Shown: piece after piece, positions 61,872-64,000 of the stretch
Numbering within the stretch: the stretch's first letter is position 1
Layout: each line of letters opens with the position of its first letter
NCBI GenBank assembly: GCA_030266015.1
Contig: JAJDHD010000002.1
Coordinates: forward strand, 36,222 to 100,221
DNA length: 64,000 nt
Origin: Christensenellaceae bacterium OttesenSCG-928-K19
GTDB taxonomy: Bacteria > Bacillota > Clostridia > Christensenellales > Christensenellaceae
Direction: 5' to 3'
The notes under the pieces: model-generated
What the model saw: only the letters and a program-made list of their open reading frames with translations
The model's database searches: none
Told to the model about the DNA's origin: nothing
Program-made: the position numbers and the translations under genes

Positions 61872-62399
61872 ATGGATACTGAGAAAAAGCTGAAATACCT
61901 ATTGACTGAAAAAAGCATTAAAAGCATTTTTAGATATTTGATTGTTTTGTTATTGATAGGGATTTGTGGGAGCATCTATGTTTTTATAAAAATAAACGAA
62001 ATACAGCAGAACGATATTTTACTGTACACAATAATAGTTTCTATTTCGGTATGTTTAATGTTTTGTAGTATTAAGTACATTAGAAAATTATACCTTGCAT
62101 GTATTGAAAGTCGGATTGAACGACCAGAAGATGATATGATACATAGGAGTATGGGTGTTGCAATATATTTTTATCTGAGACCGGCCTTTGCAGTGGTATT
62201 TGTAATTATTGCAATATTTGCAATGCTGGCTGGATTATTAATTGTAACCAGCTCTTTGGACTATGTTCTGAATAATAAATTCTTATATTTAAGCGTTATT
62301 GTATCTAGCTTTATTGGCTATTCAATAGGAAGTGTTATGGATCGATTTGGAGATTACAGCCAGAAGCAAGTAGAAAAAACTTTCAATCAAAAACAGTAG
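61872..62399 (+). CDS. Four-helix membrane protein of unknown function
   Basis: The 175-residue protein has four hydrophobic segments (about 20-41, 47-70, 96-125 and 136-158) with a cytoplasmic charged loop between the second and third (ESRIERPEDDMIHRS) and a short charged C-terminus. No family is recognised. AGAGGTAAGG precedes the ATG, 72 nt after the QueC-like gene, and the kinase-Nudix gene follows 17 nt later, so it is probably in the same transcript. Small membrane proteins in defence operons are often effectors that damage the membrane; that is only a hypothesis here. Confidence 0.7.
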   Translation: MDTEKKLKYLLTEKSIKSIFRYLIVLLLIGICGSIYVFIKINEIQQNDILLYTIIVSISVCLMFCSIKYIRKLYLACIESRIERPEDDMIHRSMGVAIYFYLRPAFAVVFVIIAIFAMLAGLLIVTSSLDYVLNNKFLYLSVIVSSFIGYSIGSVMDRFGDYSQKQVEKTFNQKQ

Positions 62400-62416
62400 A
62401 AAGGGGATCAATTCTC

Positions 62417-63832
62417 ATGAAACAAAAGACAGAAAGAGAGATTCTCATAGAAAAACTTGAAAAAACTGCGGCCGCGGTTCTTGATTTAAAAAAGGAAGAA
62501 GAAGAATTTGGACATAGACCTAAAAGACCCATAGTAATTGAGTTTAGCGGTTCCCCCAAGTCTGGAAAAACTTCGTGTATCAATTCTTTGGAATTATTCT
62601 TAAAACGAAATGGGTTTAAAGTTAGTATTATCCACGAACTTGCTAGTATTAGCCCTATAGATGACAAAGAAAGTCCTGCATTTAATATATGGACAGCATG
62701 TATGTCCTTATCCGAGATGCTTGCGATTCTCGAAAATGAAGTAGCCAAATCAAATTGTGATGTTTTATTAATAGATCGAGGAATATTTGATGCTTTATGT
62801 TGGTTTAATTGGTTGTCATTGAATCAGAAAATTGATCGTGATCAGAAAAAATTGATAGACAATTTTTTATTAATAGATGATTTTGCAAAAAGAATTGACA
62901 TTGTTTTTTCTTTTTGCGTTAATCCTGAAATATCAATTAAAAGGGAGTATGCTAATCTCTTAACAAATAAACTTGGGACAATCATGAACGAGGAAGTTCT
63001 TACTGAGTATTTGGAGTCGATAAAATTGACGATCAAAAAAAGGCGCAAGCATTTTCATAAAGTTCTAGAAATCGATACATCAGATATGGATCAAGATAAT
63101 GTTGGTGAAAAAGTCACGAATTTAACCCTTGAAACTTTAAAAGATTTATTAATGGAAAGAATAGGGTACATAGCATTTACACCATCGCTCAAGAACCAAT
63201 TGCTAACTAAAGCGGTCCATACATATAATGAAATAAAAAGTTGTATTTCTGATATAAAATTTGATTTCCGATCGGATATAGAGAATAATGGCAGTGCATT
63301 ACAATTCATCCCCATATTGGTATTAACAAATTCCGCAAAAAATAAAATATTAACTGTGAAGAAAAGTCCAAAGGCAATAACTGCCGATTCACCAGAAAAA
63401 GACAAATTACTAATTTATGTTGGAGGACATTCACGAAATGAAGATGCTACACAAAAAGATTCAAAAAATTTCTTGGCAGTATGTAGAACAACATTAGGGC
63501 GTGAGATGAAGGAGGAAATAGGTATCCGTCTCTCTCTTGATGACATTATCCCTTTTGCAATATACACACCAACTTCAAGTAAAAGCAAACAACATATAGC
63601 GATTTGCTTTGTTAAGGAAATAGATACAAATAGTGTCAAGCTAACACTTGATCCAAATGAATTAGTTCAGAATAGAGGAACAAGTAAAAGCGGACAATTT
63701 CTTGATATATCATATTTGCAGAATAACATCAACGAACTGGATACCTGGGGAGTTGAGATTTTGGATTATGTATTTAATGCTTCAACAATGGCATTTAAAA
63801 ATCAACTATCTATCGACTCTTATACTTATTAG
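62417..63832 (+). CDS. P-loop nucleotide kinase fused to Nudix domain
   Basis: The 471-residue protein has an N-terminal kinase-like P-loop domain: EFSGSPKSGKTSCINSL (about 42-58, Walker A) and LLIDRGIFDALCW (about 115-127), which matches the DR-x motif of deoxynucleoside/thymidylate-type kinases and related AAA_28/NadR-like NTPases. A C-terminal Nudix-type domain (about 290-471) holds the Nudix box ending REMKEEIGI (about 360-370). A fusion that could phosphorylate and hydrolyse nucleotides is unusual and suits a system that senses or depletes nucleotides. GAAAGGGGA is the ribosome site. It is the last gene of the presumed locus. Confidence 0.78.
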   Translation: MKQKTEREILIEKLEKTAAAVLDLKKEEEEFGHRPKRPIVIEFSGSPKSGKTSCINSLELFLKRNGFKVSIIHELASISPIDDKESPAFNIWTACMSLSEMLAILENEVAKSNCDVLLIDRGIFDALCWFNWLSLNQKIDRDQKKLIDNFLLIDDFAKRIDIVFSFCVNPEISIKREYANLLTNKLGTIMNEEVLTEYLESIKLTIKKRRKHFHKVLEIDTSDMDQDNVGEKVTNLTLETLKDLLMERIGYIAFTPSLKNQLLTKAVHTYNEIKSCISDIKFDFRSDIENNGSALQFIPILVLTNSAKNKILTVKKSPKAITADSPEKDKLLIYVGGHSRNEDATQKDSKNFLAVCRTTLGREMKEEIGIRLSLDDIIPFAIYTPTSSKSKQHIAICFVKEIDTNSVKLTLDPNELVQNRGTSKSGQFLDISYLQNNINELDTWGVEILDYVFNASTMAFKNQLSIDSYTY

Positions 63833-63889
63833 TAGATAGGCTTATCCCAATAATGGTTGTTTTCTATTGAATAAAAATGCGGTGCGTGA

Positions 63890-63912
63890 GGTAGAGCATG
63901 TGTACTGCATAA
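63890..63912 (+). repeat. 23-bp direct repeat, copy 1
   Basis: This copy is identical to 63978-64000, where it forms part of a tRNA-like 5' half. The preceding bases do not continue the tRNA, so it is an isolated fragment. It may be a recombination or attachment remnant. Confidence 0.7.
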
Positions 63913-63961
63913 GGGGTTAAACTGCGGGAGACCAAAAATTTAATAAAAAGTAATGCTATGA

Positions 63962-64000
63962 TCCTCAGTAGCTCAGCGGTAGAGCATGTGTACTGCATAA
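63962..64000 (+). tRNA. 5' half of a tRNA-like sequence, cut by the right edge
   Basis: TCCTCAG (acceptor-like), TA, then the D arm GCTC-AGCGGTA-GAGC, with correct spacing. The anticodon arm begins A-TGTGT and then does not give a standard loop with T33. It may be interrupted or unusual. The anticodon cannot be assigned because the 3' half is outside the window. Confidence 0.55.
63978..64000 (+). repeat. 23-bp direct repeat, copy 2 (inside the tRNA-like sequence)
   Basis: This copy is identical to 63890-63912 and runs to the window edge, so the repeat may be longer. Confidence 0.7.

Overview
The window looks like a chromosome segment of an anaerobic, probably gut-associated Clostridia-type Bacillota. 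This rests on Bacillota-type signals (strong AGGAGG-like ribosome sites, near-consensus sigma-A promoters, U-tract terminators), a CarD-family regulator, a VanZ protein, a YdjG/H/I-like membrane-stress cassette, and ribose-type ABC importers with long EEPAA-repeat lipoprotein linkers. No species can be named from the sequence. Base composition is moderate to GC-rich up to about 57 kb and then drops to clearly AT-rich, marking an accessory region at the right end.

Left part (1-21 kb). A very large secreted repeat protein runs off the left edge on the minus strand. Next to it is a membrane diguanylate cyclase with an allosteric I-site. Then come a lipoprotein, an AqpZ-type aquaporin, a SAM methyltransferase, a VanZ protein, an old-yellow-enzyme-family reductase that lacks one expected iron-sulfur cysteine, a CarD regulator, a GH3 beta-glucosidase and a LacI repressor.

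Carbohydrate region 1 (20.1-36.9 kb). The LacI gene precedes a promoter and four copies of the palindrome TAACGTTA. An ABC sugar importer and a long catabolic cassette follow: amidohydrolase, two UroD-superfamily proteins, a short-chain dehydrogenase, a TIM-barrel isomerase, two transaldolase-family proteins with an aldolase-like active site, tartronate-semialdehyde reductase and glycerate kinase, and then an FGGY kinase with AraD. The end of the route is clear (tartronate semialdehyde to D-glycerate to phosphoglycerate; a ribulose-5-phosphate epimerase step). The starting sugar is not known.

Middle (37-40.2 kb). A three-gene cassette matches the YdjI-YdjG-YdjH type that works with PspA in Bacillus, here without a PspA gene.

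Carbohydrate region 2 (40.3-53.9 kb). A second ABC importer is followed by a GH38 alpha-mannosidase, three more UroD-superfamily proteins, a ROK repressor, a D-lyxose/mannose isomerase and a PfkB fructokinase. Read together: import of an alpha-mannoside, cleavage to mannose, isomerisation to fructose, phosphorylation to fructose phosphate. A large dCache-HAMP-GGDEF diguanylate cyclase follows.

Accessory region (57-64 kb). It holds a class III cyclase-like protein, a tRNA-Asn(GTT) interrupted by a 204-nt group I intron, a 5S rRNA, and a candidate defence locus. That locus consists of a small protein whose N-terminus starts Met-Gly, translationally coupled to a QueC-like PP-loop ATPase fused to a PD-(D/E)XK nuclease-like domain. 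It is followed by a four-helix membrane protein and a P-loop kinase fused to a Nudix domain. The right edge carries the 5' half of a tRNA-like sequence and a 23-bp direct repeat. The intron-bearing tRNA and the Gly-start/QueC-nuclease pair are the most noteworthy items.
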